DNA of 64,000 bases from Anthonomus grandis grandis (taxonomy: Eukaryota; Arthropoda; Insecta; Coleoptera; Curculionidae). Every line of letters begins with the position of its first letter. Positions within the stretch are counted from its first letter, which is position 1. This document shows, one piece after another, positions 34,542-46,914 of the stretch. The stretch lies in NCBI RefSeq assembly GCF_022605725.1, contig NC_065554.1:19673100-19737099 (forward strand), in the 5' to 3' direction. The position numbers were made by a program, and so were the translations under genes. Under the pieces are notes generated by a model that saw only the letters and a list, made by a program, of their open reading frames with translations, did no database searches and had not been told where the DNA came from.

Positions 34542-35258
34542 TTAATTTACACTTTCCTCCTTAGACTTCTCATAAGCTATTAAAAGTTGATTTAGTTCGT
34601 TTTCTAGCATCGCATTTCTGGCCTTTTCTCTATCACAAACATCGATTTGTCTCTGACAATCTGCTTGGGTTTCATTAAGCTGGTTTTCATAGTTTTCTTG
34701 AAGATTTGCCAGCTCCAACTGGTAGTGATCGGTAGTTTCATTTAGTTTTTCTGTACAGTTGCTTTTCAAACTTTCATTTTCGGCAACTAAATTTGTTAAA
34801 GTTTGTTCCATATTCTCCTTCTCAATCAGTAACTCCTCATAGCTGTTAGATAGATTTTGAAACAGTTCATTTTTGATTGTCAAATTTTGTTTCAGATTCT
34901 GGATTTCGGTCGTTAATTCTTCGTTCTTACTACAGTTGTTTTTCAAAAGTTGATTTTCATTTAGTACACTTGATAAGTTTCCTTCTAGATTCTGGTTGAC
35001 AATCAACGTATCTTCGTATTTTTGTTTATAAGTCGTATAACGTTGATACAGAATAGGGCAAGTCAAGGATCTTGGACTGATAATGGAATCCATTGATGAT
35101 TGGGTATCTTCTAGCTTCACTTCTTGGAATGGAAGCAAAACTAAAAAACAAATATTTATAGTAAAATTTAAGTATAGAAATTATCTAAAACTATGAAATT
35201 CACAATTATTTAAGTAAAACATACCACAGCAAAAAATGCCAAGCAAGAATTTCTCCAT
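34542..35258 (-). CDS. Secreted coiled-coil protein (two exons)
   Basis: complement(join(34542..35140, 35225..35258)), 210 aa. Exon 1 (34 nt) encodes MEKFLLGIFCC plus one base and ends at GTATGT, phase 1. The acceptor is TTTTTTAG at 35142-35141 and the split codon is Val. A signal peptide, likely cleaved after LLPFQE or nearby, is followed by a spacer with one Cys (RSLTCPILYQRY). About 130 residues of heptads follow, broken by NCS or NCT words (LKNNCSKNEEL, LKSNCTEKLNE), which are also N-glycosylation sequons. TATAAATA at 35324-35331 is the likely core promoter. Architecture equals the tandem array genes and 13292-13762. Function unknown. Confidence 0.8.
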
Positions 35259-35334
35259 TTCTACAAAAAGTTATTGTAACTGGGAATCTCTGATGGCAAA
35301 TTAAAATTATAAATGAAAACGGTTATTTATAATA

Positions 35335-36068
35335 GTATATTTTTTTAAATTGCTTAAAATGCAATTTTTGTTATCTTATTATTCTACAAAATGCTTAATG
35401 CTCGTAGAAAGCAATTTTTTTAATAAAAGGAAAATATTTGTTTTAGAATCATTTTCGCTTATAGAAAATGTTAAAGGTAAACAGCGTTATTGTTATGAAG
35501 ACAAATAATTTAGTTTCTATTAAGTAAACATTATGTACTGCATATTGCATTTTATACATCATCTTTATCAAGTATTCATTTATGTTTTCACTGCATAAGC
35601 TTTAAGTGTTAATATGTTCATAGTATATGCATAACAAATAAATTTTATATTCTATATCGCATATAATATGAACCCTTTAAAAGATACAATCCTCCCACCC
35701 AATAAAACCCTTATAAAACATTAATACGAGACAATTTAAAGTGGAAACAACAATATTTCAGTGAAGAGGAGGACCGGCTGTCGTCGTTTAACGATGATAT
35801 AACAACGCAATTACATTCGCACAATGACAAACTGTTTGGAAATGGTTAGTTCATTAAACACGAGTGTATAAAGTGCGTATTTTCCAACCCCAGCGATCTA
35901 CCGAAACGGGGCGGAAGATTATTTTATGTGTCGTGTTGTGTTGGATATTGTATGGATAGGAGGGTAATCAAAGGCACTAGCTTGTGAATAATAGATGCCG
36001 GCCAATAATCGGAGGGAAAGAGAGGGTGATGGTCGTCGCGATGACTGGGAATACAATGATGCAGATTT
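35335..36068. other. Intergenic, non-repetitive
   Basis: No gene recognised. 35750-36050 has higher GC and no transposon signature. Confidence 0.4.
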
Positions 36069-36069
36069 T

Positions 36070-36295
36070 TAGGCACTTAAATTTGATGAGTGGCACTTAA
36101 AATATGATTATTAATAAGTTATTAGAGAAATTTTTTAACATGCTTACTGAAAATTATCGTGCAGACAGCATATTGATCCGCCGAGTGATCCCGCAGATGA
36201 TTCTTCTTAACCGCATAAATATTTTGGGTGGCTCTTAACATATGATCTTTGATTAGGTACTAAAGGAAATGTTCAACATGCAACAAACTAAACAA
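36070..36295 (+). repeat. Two copies of a dispersed ~80-bp repeat
   Basis: Copies at about 36070-36160 and 36222-36290 share TGGC(A/T)CTTAA, TTATTAGAGAAA or close forms, and TTTAACATGC. Further copies lie at 40555-40695, 40895-40990 and 41395-41550. Consensus core: GTTATTAGAGAAAATGTTTA. Unknown origin. Confidence 0.6.
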
Positions 36296-36299
36296 GGAA

Positions 36300-36510
36300 A
36301 AGAGAAATTCTCAAACTCAAGACTCCAAGGATATTTTGGACATCGCTCTGGATGAAATTAATATTGCTTTAAAAAAAGAATAAGAATAATAAAGCTCCAG
36401 GTAGAAATGTGTCGTCACAAAAGCGATAAAGATAGAAGAAACAGTATTGATGTCCATGATTCAAAAACTCTTTAATCTATGCAAGAACAAGATGATTCTA
36501 TACAAGAACA
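36300..36510 (+). pseudogene. LINE fragment (pre-RT region)
   Basis: Plus-strand reading SKDILDIALDEINIALKK, then MIQKLFNLCKN resembles the segment before the RT core of RTE/CR1-type LINEs (EI..AL..MKN.KAPG...LFN.C). Short and stop-ridden. Confidence 0.45.
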
Positions 36511-36529
36511 TTCTCTCTTTTTTTGGATT

Positions 36530-38770
36530 CCTATCTTACATTAATGAAATTACAAGACCTATATCAGGAACATGTATCGACCATTATTTAGTTAAATTGC
36601 GCAAAAACCTTTTTTTTTTTAAATATTAAATCTTATATACTTAATTATCATATCACTGATCACTACCCAATAGTATTGATATTGGAGTACAATAAATCAG
36701 TAAAAACTCAAATAAATAAATTATGACCACTTGAAAATTGATTTAGAGCAAGAAACGTGGTCTTTTTCCACTTGTAATAACGATGTTAATATTTAAACAG
36801 ATCATTTTATTAATAAGTTAAAATTTTCCATACAAAAAAAATACGCATACAATAAAACGAACAAGGAAAAATTGTGGTAAGCAAGCCTGAGTTGATAAGA
36901 AGTTACTTAAAGCGATAAATAATAAAAACGATCTTTTTAAAAAATGTATACAACAACCAAATAATAAACAGCTAAAAGCAGAATACGAAAGGTGCAATAA
37001 TTTGGTTAATCGCGACATAAAAAAAGCCAAAAAAGAATATATATCTTCACAAATAAATAAAAGTAAAAATAATAGTAAGATCCTATGGAAAAATGTTGAT
37101 CGTTTGTGTCGCAGAAAGAACACCGAGCAAAGGCAGATAAATTTAAAAAGCGAGAATGGCGATTTTATTTCTGAAAATAAGGCACTGTCAGAATATTTTA
37201 CTGTGACTTCTTTAGTAACATAGGACCATCATAGCCTCAAAGTTTAATTGTCAGGAGAGTTTAGTTGAGGGTACATTTCTGGAAGAGTCTATGTTTCTGT
37301 TTTTGAACGATCAGCAAGAAGTTGAAAAAAAAATACACCAACTAAAAAATAATAAAGCACCAGGGCATGACAATCTTCAATCAGAGATTTTGTAAAAAAT
37401 TTCCAAATATATTTCACAGCCTTTATGTCTAATAACAAATTTATGCTTTAGTACAGGTGTTTTTCCGGATGTTCTAAAAATGGGCAATGTTATACTAATT
37501 CATAAATCTGGGTCTTTGGATCATGTAAATAATTTTAGACCAGTTTGCCTTATTTCGAATGTATCCAAGATAATTGAAATGATTTTAAAATAAAGAATAA
37601 ATAACTTTTTTAAAAAATATAAGATCTTATCCCCAAACCAATGTGGATTTCGGGAGAAGACGTCAACCGAGGATGCCATTATTAAATTAGCGGAACAGCT
37701 GTATGACGCATTGGATGAAATAAACCAATCTTAGGTATATTTGTAGACCTAACAAAAGCATTTGACACGGTTAACCACTCAATACTTATAATCAATAAAA
37801 AAATTAAGAACTTGCGGCATTTGGGGCGTAGCCAATAAAATTATTGAAAGTTATTTGACAGGTACGAAACAAGTGGTAAAAGTTAACAACACTTATAGCG
37901 AAATGAGAGATATCAAATTTGGAGTACCCCAAGGCACTGTAATGGGTCCACTTTTATTTATTATATATATTTAGTCTTTTTTCTATAAGAACTGTGGGAA
38001 GAATTATAAGTTTCGCCGACGACACAGTTGTTGTCTTCACAGGAAAGACCTGGCAAGCCCTAAAACAAACAGCCGAAAATGATTTTCAATTAACTGCAGA
38101 TTGGTTTAAGAAAAGCAAACTAACATTAAATGGGCAAAAAACAAAATATATTAGTTTTACTTTTTACACCAGAAATCTTCTCCAAATAGGTGCTTTAGAA
38201 ATTAGTCAATCGTTGTCAATTCCTGCATCACCGTCCATAAAATATTTGGGTATTATTGTAGACCAACATCTTAAATGGGATATACAATTAAAGCAGTTAG
38301 TTGACCAATAAAATTAGAGGCTAGTTTCAACTTTTAAATATTTAAAACAATACCTAAGTATCAAGAACCTTACCATAATATACTATTCGTTGGTTCAATC
38401 TCATTTGACATATGGATTGATCGGGTGGGGTGGTGTCCGGGATGGCCACTTCAATTAACCACAGCAATTAACCCTCATTCAAAAATGGATACTAAAAATT
38501 ATATTTGAAAAAAATCTCCAACCAATTTACTTTATAAGGTAACAAAAATAATGGACATGAGGAAACTTTACTGTTTCAATTTAAGTATGAATATATATAG
38601 GAAAAAAATTATTCTTGAAACTTTATCGCACGAATATAGGAACAAAAAAAGTATTGATCAGCGTCATTTCAAATATTTAGCACCGAAACTTTATAATATT
38701 ATACCAAGACCCATACAGGAAAAAATTTTTACAGCAACGTTTAAAGTTTATGTAAGGCAATGGATTTAAC
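36530..38770 (+). pseudogene. LINE: endonuclease end plus reverse transcriptase, decayed
   Basis: SGTCIDHYLVKLRKN (36560-36600) fits the end of an AP-type endonuclease. The linker follows (37002-37220: KKAKKEYISSQINKSKNNSK). RT blocks come next: KNNKAPGHDN, LKMGNVILIHKSGS, PNQCGFREKTSTEDAI, FGVPQGTVMGPLLFII and, at 38006 onward, SFADDTVVVF, the catalytic FADD. Thumb-like sequence continues to TAA at 38767. Multiple stops and shifts. The class is probably Jockey/CR1-like, by general pattern. Confidence 0.8.
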
Positions 38771-38899
38771 AGACAGATGCATATATATTTCATCATTTGG
38801 TGAATAACTTGTAGCTTGTTCTTATTATTTTTGTAATAGCAGAGCGATAACTTTTATTAAACATTTGATAATTCCCATGTTCTTTTTTGATTCCTGTGT

Positions 38900-39379
38900 G
38901 CTACTGTGAGTATTTGAATTTAAATAATGTTGTCTTTTCTTATGGAATGTGTTGTGCAAGATGTGGTTGTCCTTATTTTTAATGTTGTTTTAAAACCAGC
39001 AAAAAGAATAATTGAATATGGACAGATACAAATAAGTTATAAGTGATGTATTGAAATACCATTGATGGAATATTTTCTCGGACTTGACGAGAAAAACCCG
39101 ATTTGGACTATATATATATCCCTAAAGAAAAAGTACCAACAAGCTTCTAAATAGAGCAGCTTCGGTACTACTCGTTTATTTCTTCCTTGTACTTGTACGT
39201 AAAGTAGAACAAGTATTTTGTATTTAAATTTTGTAATTTTGGAAATAAACGTATTATTATTTGTTATTATTATTATTATGCCTGTGGAATCAGAATATCC
39301 CAACAAAGTGGAACTATTCAGTAACAATACTTTTAAACAAAAAGAGATATATAATGGACCTGGAAATATTTGGACCAAA
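38900..39379. other. Intergenic, (TTA)n microsatellite near 39245-39280
   Basis: No gene recognised. Confidence 0.35.
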
Positions 39380-40560
39380 GTCTCCTTAGCGATCTTTATA
39401 AACTATACAACAAAATTATAACAAGTAGATTGAAGGCAAAGCTGAATTTCTATCAGACGCGTGTGCAAGCTCAAAGTACAATACAGATAACCATCTGCAG
39501 TGCTTGAAAAGCTTGATAGAAAAAACTATTGAATATAAGCTCTCCATAGCATTGATATTTGTTGACTTAAAAAAGGCATTCGATACAGTTGAACTAGCAG
39601 CCATCTACCTATATTGCGATATAATTAAAAGTACATATGAAAATGCCCCAACAACTGTAAATCTACACCCTCAACCAACAAGATAAAGATGGAAAGAGAA
39701 GTTAGGCATGTCGCCAAAGCTATTGATTACTGTCCTCGAGTATGCATTTAAAAAGTTGACATGGCAACAAAAATGAATACTCATTGATGGAGAGGGACTC
39801 AATAATCTACGCTGCGCGGATGATATCGTTATTTTGTTAGATAATCTGACGGAGTGCAAAGACTTGCTCTAAGAACTCAACGATATCGTACAAGAAGTTG
39901 GTCTGACAATACATTTTGAAAAGTTTGGTTCTTCTCTCTTATGGTTCTCAGTGATCAAATACAAATTAATAACAACAAGGTCGAACTGGTTGATAAGTAT
40001 TTATATCTAGGTCATAAGATTAAAATAACCAGAGACTGGGAACTAAACAGACGAATTATCCAGGAATGAGCGGAGTACGGAAAAATTAAGGACATCCTTA
40101 AAGGAAATATCTCAATCTGTTTGAAACGAAAAACATTTACCCAATGCGTATTGCCGGTTCTGACCTTTAGCGCAAAGATTCTAACTTTAACCAAGAAAAC
40201 AGTATAAAAATTAAAAGTAACACAAAGGCGAATAGAGAGATCGATGCTTAGCCTGACTCTAAGAGATCGAGTGAAGAATGGAGAAATACCCGACATACTT
40301 AAGTAGATGATATTATACAACGGAAATGGAAATAGGCTGGATACATTGCTAGAATGGAGGACAGGGGATGGACCAAAAAACTGTTTGAATGGAAATCAAG
40401 AGCTGAGAAGCGAGAGAGCAGCCGGATGATCTGAAGAGGAGAGCGACAAATTAGATTACAACAGCCAGGGACAAAGAGAACTGGAGACGTTTGGAGGAGG
40501 CCTATATCCAACAATAGATGTAAAAGAGGCTACATGGTGATGATGATGATGCACATAGGG
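39380..40560 (+). pseudogene. RTE-type LINE relic with TGATGA 3' tail
   Basis: SLLSDLYKLYNKIITSRLKA, then IALIFVDLKKAFDTVE, then LNNLRCADDIVILLDNLTEC (catalytic ADD). At the 3' end, AGYIARMEDRGWTKKLFEW matches the well-known RTE-like C-terminal motif GH.ARM.D.RW...L.W. The element ends in GGTGATGATGATGATG (about 40534-40549), as RTE elements often do. Many stops and frameshifts. Confidence 0.8.
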
Positions 40561-41000
40561 TATTGAACCCAAAATCGACTTGCTACGATTTTTTGGTTAA
40601 ATATTTAAATGATGATCTTAAAGATATAAATGTGATAAGTGGCTCCTAAAATATGTTATTAGAGAAAATGTTTAATATGCTCTAAATTAATTTCGTACTC
40701 AAAGAAATACACAAATTATTACTTTTAATGGCATTTAAATTCCATAAATTCGTAAACATAAGTTAATTATGACATCATAATCTAAACTATAAACTTGTCA
40801 ATTTACATCACTGATACCAACCTAATAAACTAGGCTGTCAACACGCATGACGTCATAGCTAAATGCGTGAAATTTAAATTTTCAAAATTAAATACTACAA
40901 TTTGATCCGTGGCTCTTAAAACAGGATCATTAATTACTTATTAGAGAAATTTCAAGATCAATATACTTGCTAAAAATTAAGGGAAGGGATGACGGACTGA
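40555..41000 (+). repeat. Copies of the dispersed ~80-bp repeat
   Basis: 40555-40695 and 40895-40990. The segment 40555-40690 (ATCGACTTGCTACGATTTTT, then GTTATTAGAGAAAATGTTTA) is repeated at 41400-41540. Confidence 0.6.
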
Positions 41001-41009
41001 CTCTTCCAG

Positions 41010-41395
41010 AATAAAAAAATATTTAAGCTTAGATACTAAAAGCCCATGATTGATGTATCAAAGGCCTATGAGTAATCAAGCAGCGCATATACTGTAACGT
41101 TGCCTTGATCTGTGCTTTAAAAAATATCACTGGTTACTCTATAGCAAACGCTGTAGCTGTACTTATCCCATACCTAAATCTATATTGAATATTAGATACT
41201 AGTTTGTTACCCAAAAATAATAATACATTTGTTTATAGAAAATCTTTTCAAAATTGTTATTAGAAACTGCTGGTAAAATCATACTTATGATACGTATGTC
41301 AGAAAAATCTTTAGGACCAACAACTTTATCAAGTGGAGTTCCAATAACGCTCTTCCAAGCAAGAGGGAAATAACTGTTTTCAAAACAATCATTTT
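41010..41395 (-). pseudogene. LINE reverse transcriptase fragment
   Basis: Minus-strand reading DCFENSYFPLAWKSVIGTPL, then DFSDIRIISMILPAVSNN and FEKIFYKQM corresponds to the FP..WK.A...PI.K, FRPIS and FEKI blocks of non-LTR RT. Further on LLDYS-AFDTI-like sequence is seen. Decayed. Confidence 0.6.
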
Positions 41396-41550
41396 TTGAC
41401 GCGGTGTTATACCCCGGAATCGACTTCCTACAATTTTTTGGTAAATGTTTAGATGATGATTCTTAAAGACGTAAATTTGATGACTAGCTTTTAAAAAATG
41501 TTATTAGAGAAAATGTTTAGCATGCTTGCTGAAAATTAAGGAATATCGAG
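41395..41550 (+). repeat. Copy of the dispersed ~80-bp repeat (long version)
   Basis: Matches 40555-40695 over about 140 bp, including AATCGACTTCCTACAATTTT and TGTTATTAGAGAAAATGTTT. Confidence 0.65.
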
Positions 41551-41639
41551 ACGTTTTTGATACTAGAAAGAAAGGGAGGATCAAGGTAATCCAGCACAAG
41601 ATCAATACAGGAAATTCTTGTCTCATCCGGTAAATAGCT

Positions 41640-43177
41640 CGAAGACTACCATTGGTACCAGATAGCAGTCCATGGTCCTCACCGGTAGTACTGAATCAGA
41701 TTCTGCGTAGATTACCGAAAGATTAATAATTTGACTAAAAGGGAAAACTATCCTCCTCCTCGTATTGATGACACTTTGGACACCCTGGGTAGATCAAAGA
41801 TCTTTTCCACGCCAGACCTGAAAACTAGATACTGCCAAGTTCAGTTGGGCCCTGAAGATCGGGAAAAGAATGCCACGGTGGGTAACGGATTAGGGCAATT
41901 TAAAGTGATGGGACTGTACAATGCTCCTGCTACTTTTGAACGGCTAATGGAAACGATTTTAAAAGGACTGTCTTGGAAGACTTTCCTGGTTTACTTTGAT
42001 GATATTATTGTGGAAGGAAAATTGTTTAAAGACTACATGAAAAATCTAGAAGAAATATTTTTGAGGCCATGAGAATCTAAATTAAATTTGAGCTTAATGA
42101 AATGTCATCTGTTTTAAAGGGCTGTGCAGTATCTAGGTCACATCATTGCTAGTTAAGGAGTTTTGGTTGACAAGGAAAAGATCCAGACTGTGGAAGATTG
42201 GCCAGTTTCCAAAGACAAGCATTAGCTACTAAGCTTCTTGAGATTATGCACTTACTACCTATGCTATATGAAAGGATTTACCAACATCGCAAAATCATTG
42301 ACCAGGCTGACACAAGGAAAACGAAAATTCCAATGGTTCCAGGACTCTTAAGATGGTTTCGAGTAGAAGCTGTGTTGTCCCAAATCCAGGATGGCCAAAA
42401 AGAAAAAAAAATATTGCATCACGCCAAGAGTTTATAGCTATTGTAAAAGCGATGGAGCAAGTAATGGGCCGCAGAGAAAGCAGAAGGCTTTGACTCGTCA
42501 GTACAATGTGGGAAGTCTATTGAAGCCTTTTGCCGTTCTATTGGAAGTCTATTGACGTTGCTAATCCGTTTCCTGAATCAGAAAAAGAGAATGATGACAT
42601 AGTGGTCATAATGCAGTATTTCACCAAATGGGTTGAGGCCTACCCTCTACCAAACCAGAGAGCCTTGATTATCGTCCACAGTTTAATAAAGAAATGGATC
42701 TGCTGAATTGGTGTACATTTGGAGCTACATTGAAACCAAAGGAGAAATTCTAAATACAGCTTATCCCAAAATATCTGTAAGACGCTTGGAATCAAGAAAA
42801 CGAGAACTACGGTATTACACCTGCAGTCAGATGACATGGTGGAACGAATGATCAGAACCATTTATCGGTATTTGGCCAAAGTAGTCTCTAGCCATCAAAG
42901 AGATTGGGATAGGTTTCTTATTTTTGGTTTTTTATTTGTTTCTGCTGGCTTATCGATCGGAGACTAATCGAAGCCACTTGCGGAGAGTCTTTGGCTTGAA
43001 TAATGCTGGGCAAAGAACTTCTCTCATGCGATCACATGCGATCTGAAGTTCTCGGTAGAAGGCTTACCAGAGCTATATTCTCTAAAGGAGGCATTGCTTG
43101 CCAAGGATCTGAGAAGCTTAGCAATTCCCAAATTCGCTTGCGGACTCGATAATCTGAAGGGGAGGATCTTTCGCAGC
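41640..43177 (+). pseudogene. Ty3/gypsy retrotransposon pol remnant A
   Basis: RT: FCVDYRKINNLTKRENYPPP, RIDDTLDTLGRSKIFS, NAPATFERLMETILKG and VYFDDIIV, the catalytic (Y/F)-x-D-D box (41690-42072). RNase H relic: NIAKSLTRLTQGKRKFQWF (about 42280-42345). Integrase relic: VVIMQYFTKWVEAYPLPNQ (about 42600-42655), LGIKKTRTTVLHLQSDDMVE and RDWDRFL (to about 42920). No gag or protease is visible on the left. A purine-rich GAAGGGGAGGAT at 43151-43162 may be the polypurine tract. Confidence 0.85.
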
Positions 43178-43843
43178 ATGTTAGAAGTGATCTTCAGATC
43201 TACAAGCAACTTGTGGTATGCTGATATACTCTCAATGTCGTTCTTTGGAGAAAACCGTTGATTGTCATTTCTACAAGAGGTCCAGTTGTAAGAGGGGAAC
43301 CTTCTACCGATATCGAATCCACCATCTTTGGAATCATTTAGGGATAAAATAATCTTAGAGAGTGTATCGATATTAGCAACGCCTAGAAGACGCATCAAAG
43401 GTCAGCGAATTTTCCGGAACCATGGTCAGCCGAATATATAAGGAACCGCGTCGGCGCTAGGAAGCAGTTGACATTTCAGTTCGGAATATTGGCGCGACAT
43501 TTAAATCGGACATAAATAGTAAACAAATATTTCTAGTAGCGTAAGTGTTTAAATAAGCCAGTAGACTAATTTTGGGCATCTCGTATTTCAATTCACACCT
43601 AACGAACGGTAAAGAGCGTTCATGATCTTTAATTTCCATTTCTGCTCATTGTCTATGCGTAGCCACTAACGTTGTCGACGTCTACTTTGTTTACGTGCCC
43701 ATCACTGCAGAAAAGTTTCAAATGTTTAAATTAAATTAAATTTGTTAGTTATTTTAAATAGTCTCCATTGCACTTAACCCCTAAACAAGAATAAATCTCG
43801 TCTCCTAGTCTCGGTTATTTATTATGCATCATTTCCATCACAC
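43178..43843 (+). repeat. Probable 3' LTR of gypsy remnant A
   Basis: Begins with TGTT shortly after the polypurine-like tract. It contains a TATATAAG box (43435-43442), then AATAAA (43790-43795), and ends near ATCACA. This is the U3-R-U5 order expected for an LTR. No 5' LTR copy is in the window to confirm the ends, so the boundaries are estimates. Confidence 0.5.
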
Positions 43844-43844
43844 C

Positions 43845-44190
43845 GTAAAACAAAGGCAAACGATAGCAAACATTAATAGAGTTTTTAAATGCACCCTTCT
43901 AAAGCAATCTGTTCGCATTGTGCGCCCTCCCATTTAGAAAATACTCTCGGCCAAGCTAAGCTGCATTTTCTCAGATCTAAACGGAGTCAACTACCTAAAG
44001 TAGCTTCGCTGCTAATTACCCCGGCTCCTATTGGATGAAGTCTTTTTTAATGTCCGGACTTAATGTCGGAATGCATAATTTACTAACTCATTAGGACTGC
44101 TGAATGGAATGATGGTGAAATCTTTGTCGAAAGAGATTTGCGCTTTAATATAAAGTCGTCGCGACGCTTTCCTCTTTCCATACGGTTTTT
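43845..44190. other. Intergenic, non-repetitive
   Basis: No gene or repeat recognised; composition is closer to even than in the flanks. Confidence 0.35.
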
Positions 44191-44194
44191 CTTT

Positions 44195-44760
44195 TTAATA
44201 AAGGAATATTGTGTTCATAGCACGCAACAAAATTTGGCTTTCGTTATACTCATTAAGTGGTTTGAAAATTATGGATTTGTTCCCTATTGAGTCTAAATCT
44301 TTACTTTCAACATAGAAACAGAAAAAAATTTCCAGGTACGCTCTCTTCTTGTGTCTTACCGTGTCCAGCAATTTGCGTGTTCTTCCTATCATCTTCAAAA
44401 TTTGTTCGTTGGTTTTCCTTGCTTTCGTCAAGCTGTCTATTTTAATATTCTTCGATAGATCCACATTTCAAATGTTTCCAGCCTATTCATTGTGCTAACC
44501 TTCAATGTCCAGCCTTCCTTGGCATACAATAGTACAAACCATAGTAACATTTTATGAAGCTTATTCTGAGTCAATCTCAGTCAAAGTAAGAGTTCATAAA
44601 GCCGTTCTTGAATTTCATGAATGAGCTGCTCGGGTTTAAGATTAGTCTTCGCAGAACCAAATCCCCAGATAGTTAAACTGTTTACTCGTTTTATGTCTTC
44701 AATATCGTATGGGAGTTTAGCATCGTGGAACTCATCTAATTTGCAGACGATTACTCAGAA
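44195..44760 (-). pseudogene. LINE (RTE-like) C-terminal relic
   Basis: WFVLLYAKEGWTLKVSTMNR, then LETFEMWIYR, continuing as ARKTNEQILKMIGRTRKLLD and TVRHKKRAYL. This is the common RTE-type end: LYG.E.WTL...RLEAFEMW.YRR...L..I...R.L...IR.RKL.YLGH. Frame changes near 44465. Confidence 0.7.
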
Positions 44761-44764
44761 TTTT

Positions 44765-45870
44765 GTCTTTCTTATGTTGATGATAAATAATATTTATTAA
44801 ATTATTTTAAAATTACATTTTTCATAAATATTTATATAACAATTTTTGGACTTGCCTACTTATTCACCAAAAACGATTTTCTTTACATTAGGGTAACAAA
44901 TTTAAAAAATATAATTTCGATGTGACGTCTGTTACAGATTTTAATCCTAAATCGGAATATGAATCAGAAATTCTGGATATATTTACAAAAAATTAACTTC
45001 ATACAAAATTGTGTAAAAAACTATTAAATTCCTGATGGATTGGCATTCAGCTGAATTCCTTATTCCTAATAAATTTTCCACTTTGTCACTTAAATTGTTC
45101 ATTTCCGATAGTATCACTTTCATCCTGCAGGACAGAAATATACTTCTTTCTAAAGAACTTTTAAATGGATCGCAACATAAAACCGTAACGAGGGATGACA
45201 CTTTCCCTTAAAAAAGGAAAACAATTTACTTAATAATTCTCTTCATTCGAAACCCCTAAACGAGGAATTAAGGCCAATTTCGTCCTACTCTCCGGCTAAA
45301 AACCAAATCATATAAAATTAAAAAGGAAATCTGAATCGACTTTTTTAACGCGTTTTCATTTCTTAAAAGGTTTTCCCGGCGCAATTATCTTTTCCCAGAT
45401 AATGTTTCATTAATAATTTGACGGGCGGCTGCTTATGCCAGGAAATTAATGTTTACCAAACCGGTTGTGACAACAAGATAATCCATAAATTGTAAACTTC
45501 TTAACTCTTTCCCTAAGTCTCTATGTTAAGTATGAAAAAACTTTTTTGCCAAGCAATGGTTGTGGTGATTTATTTAAAGGGGTGCACGAAGTATATTATT
45601 CTTTTGCCGTTTGGACAAGTAAAAGCACCGAAATCCCTTTTAGTAATATTAGTATCCATCTTAAGATAAACTCTCTGCCACTTTATTTATTTTATTTATA
45701 TAAGAGCTTCGCTGCACCATGATGTCCGAAGCTAATATTGACCGCTTGAAGCCGATTTATTGACTCCTCAGGGCATTATTGACTTTATCACCTTTGTATT
45801 CATGTATTGCTGTTTTGGGAGGATGTTTATACGCTTCTACGCTAATTATACAGGGTGCTCGGCACATAAG
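44765..45870. other. Intergenic, no gene seen
   Basis: AT-rich left part. 45230-45780 has the same non-repetitive, slightly GC-richer look as other unique stretches of the window. Confidence 0.35.
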
Positions 45871-45873
45871 CCG

Positions 45874-46539
45874 ACAAAATTTTTTGGCATATTTTTGGGG
45901 TCACATGAAAGCTTTTTACCCTAATACCTTGGGTCCTAAAAGTTACTGTTATGAAGATATGAATTTTTTAATGTGTTTTCTAAAATTACTCAAAATGTCG
46001 CCTTTAAAACCATATAACTTTTTTATTACTGACAATAAATTTACGATTTTTGATTAATAATATTCCCTAATCTATGGTATTTAAATAGTTAAAACAGCTT
46101 TTGTTTCGACTGATTGTCCTAAAGGGACAAGGTTTTTTATTAAACAAAATCAGTAATTGTTTGAAAAAAATTGGACGTCAAAATTTAACTTAAAAAAAGT
46201 AGCAGGAATTAGGAGCTCCATTTTAATAAATTCGTTAATTATTGGCCTTTTTAACAGTATACTAAACATTGATAATAAAACATACTATTTCGTTTAAATA
46301 ATAGGTAATCTGTCAGAAGGTAAGAATTGGTCAGAAATTAATTTTAAATCGTTAAAAAATTTAAAATGGTAATTTTATTGTCACTAATAAAAAAGTTATA
46401 TGGTTTTAAAGGCGACATTTTAAGTAATTTGAGAAAAAACATTAAAAAATTAATATCTTCGTAACAGTAACTTTTAGGACCCAAGGTATTAGGGTAAAAA
46501 GCTTTCAAATGACCCTAAAAATATGTCAAAAAATTTTGT
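45874..46539. repeat. Large fold-back, ~180-bp arms
   Basis: 45874-46053 and 46360-46539 are near-perfect reverse complements (landmarks ACAAAATTTTTTGGCATATT, CCTTGGGTCCTAAAAGTTAC and CATATAACTTTTTTATTA). The spacer is about 305 bp. CAGGGTGCTCGGCACATAAG just left of the arm looks like a Tc1/mariner-type terminus without a partner on the right. Probably a non-autonomous DNA element. Confidence 0.8.
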
Positions 46540-46914
46540 TACAGTTTAAATAGCCAGAGTACAATACGTTATCAGTATTATTCGGTATCCGTTTAAAGTT
46601 CGGAAAAAATATAACTTGTAAATGCCTGTTTAATGCAATTTTCGGAGGTAGCAAGATGGCGTCTAAAGCATAAATATTTTTGGTCGTCTTTAGGTTATAT
46701 AGGCGACTTACAGTCGAAAACAAAGTCTTTTGAACGTGAAAAGTTTATCAACTCTCTAACGTCAGTGGGTTTCTTCCTTATTAAATGAGTTATTTAATGC
46801 TTTTCCTGTAATATAGAGGGTCTTATACTATTTTCATAATCGATATAACTCAAAATTTTGAGTTACCTTGAGTAGTAACCTCAGGAGTAGGTAGTTTGAT
46901 GCACGACGACCTGG

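Noticed and set aside
43024..43398. 124-aa minus-strand frame
   Set aside because: Lies antisense across the end of the gypsy integrase region and the probable LTR; no domain.
45779..46057. Plus-strand frame of 92 aa
   Set aside because: Falls within the left arm of the fold-back and mirrors into the right arm; repeat-derived.
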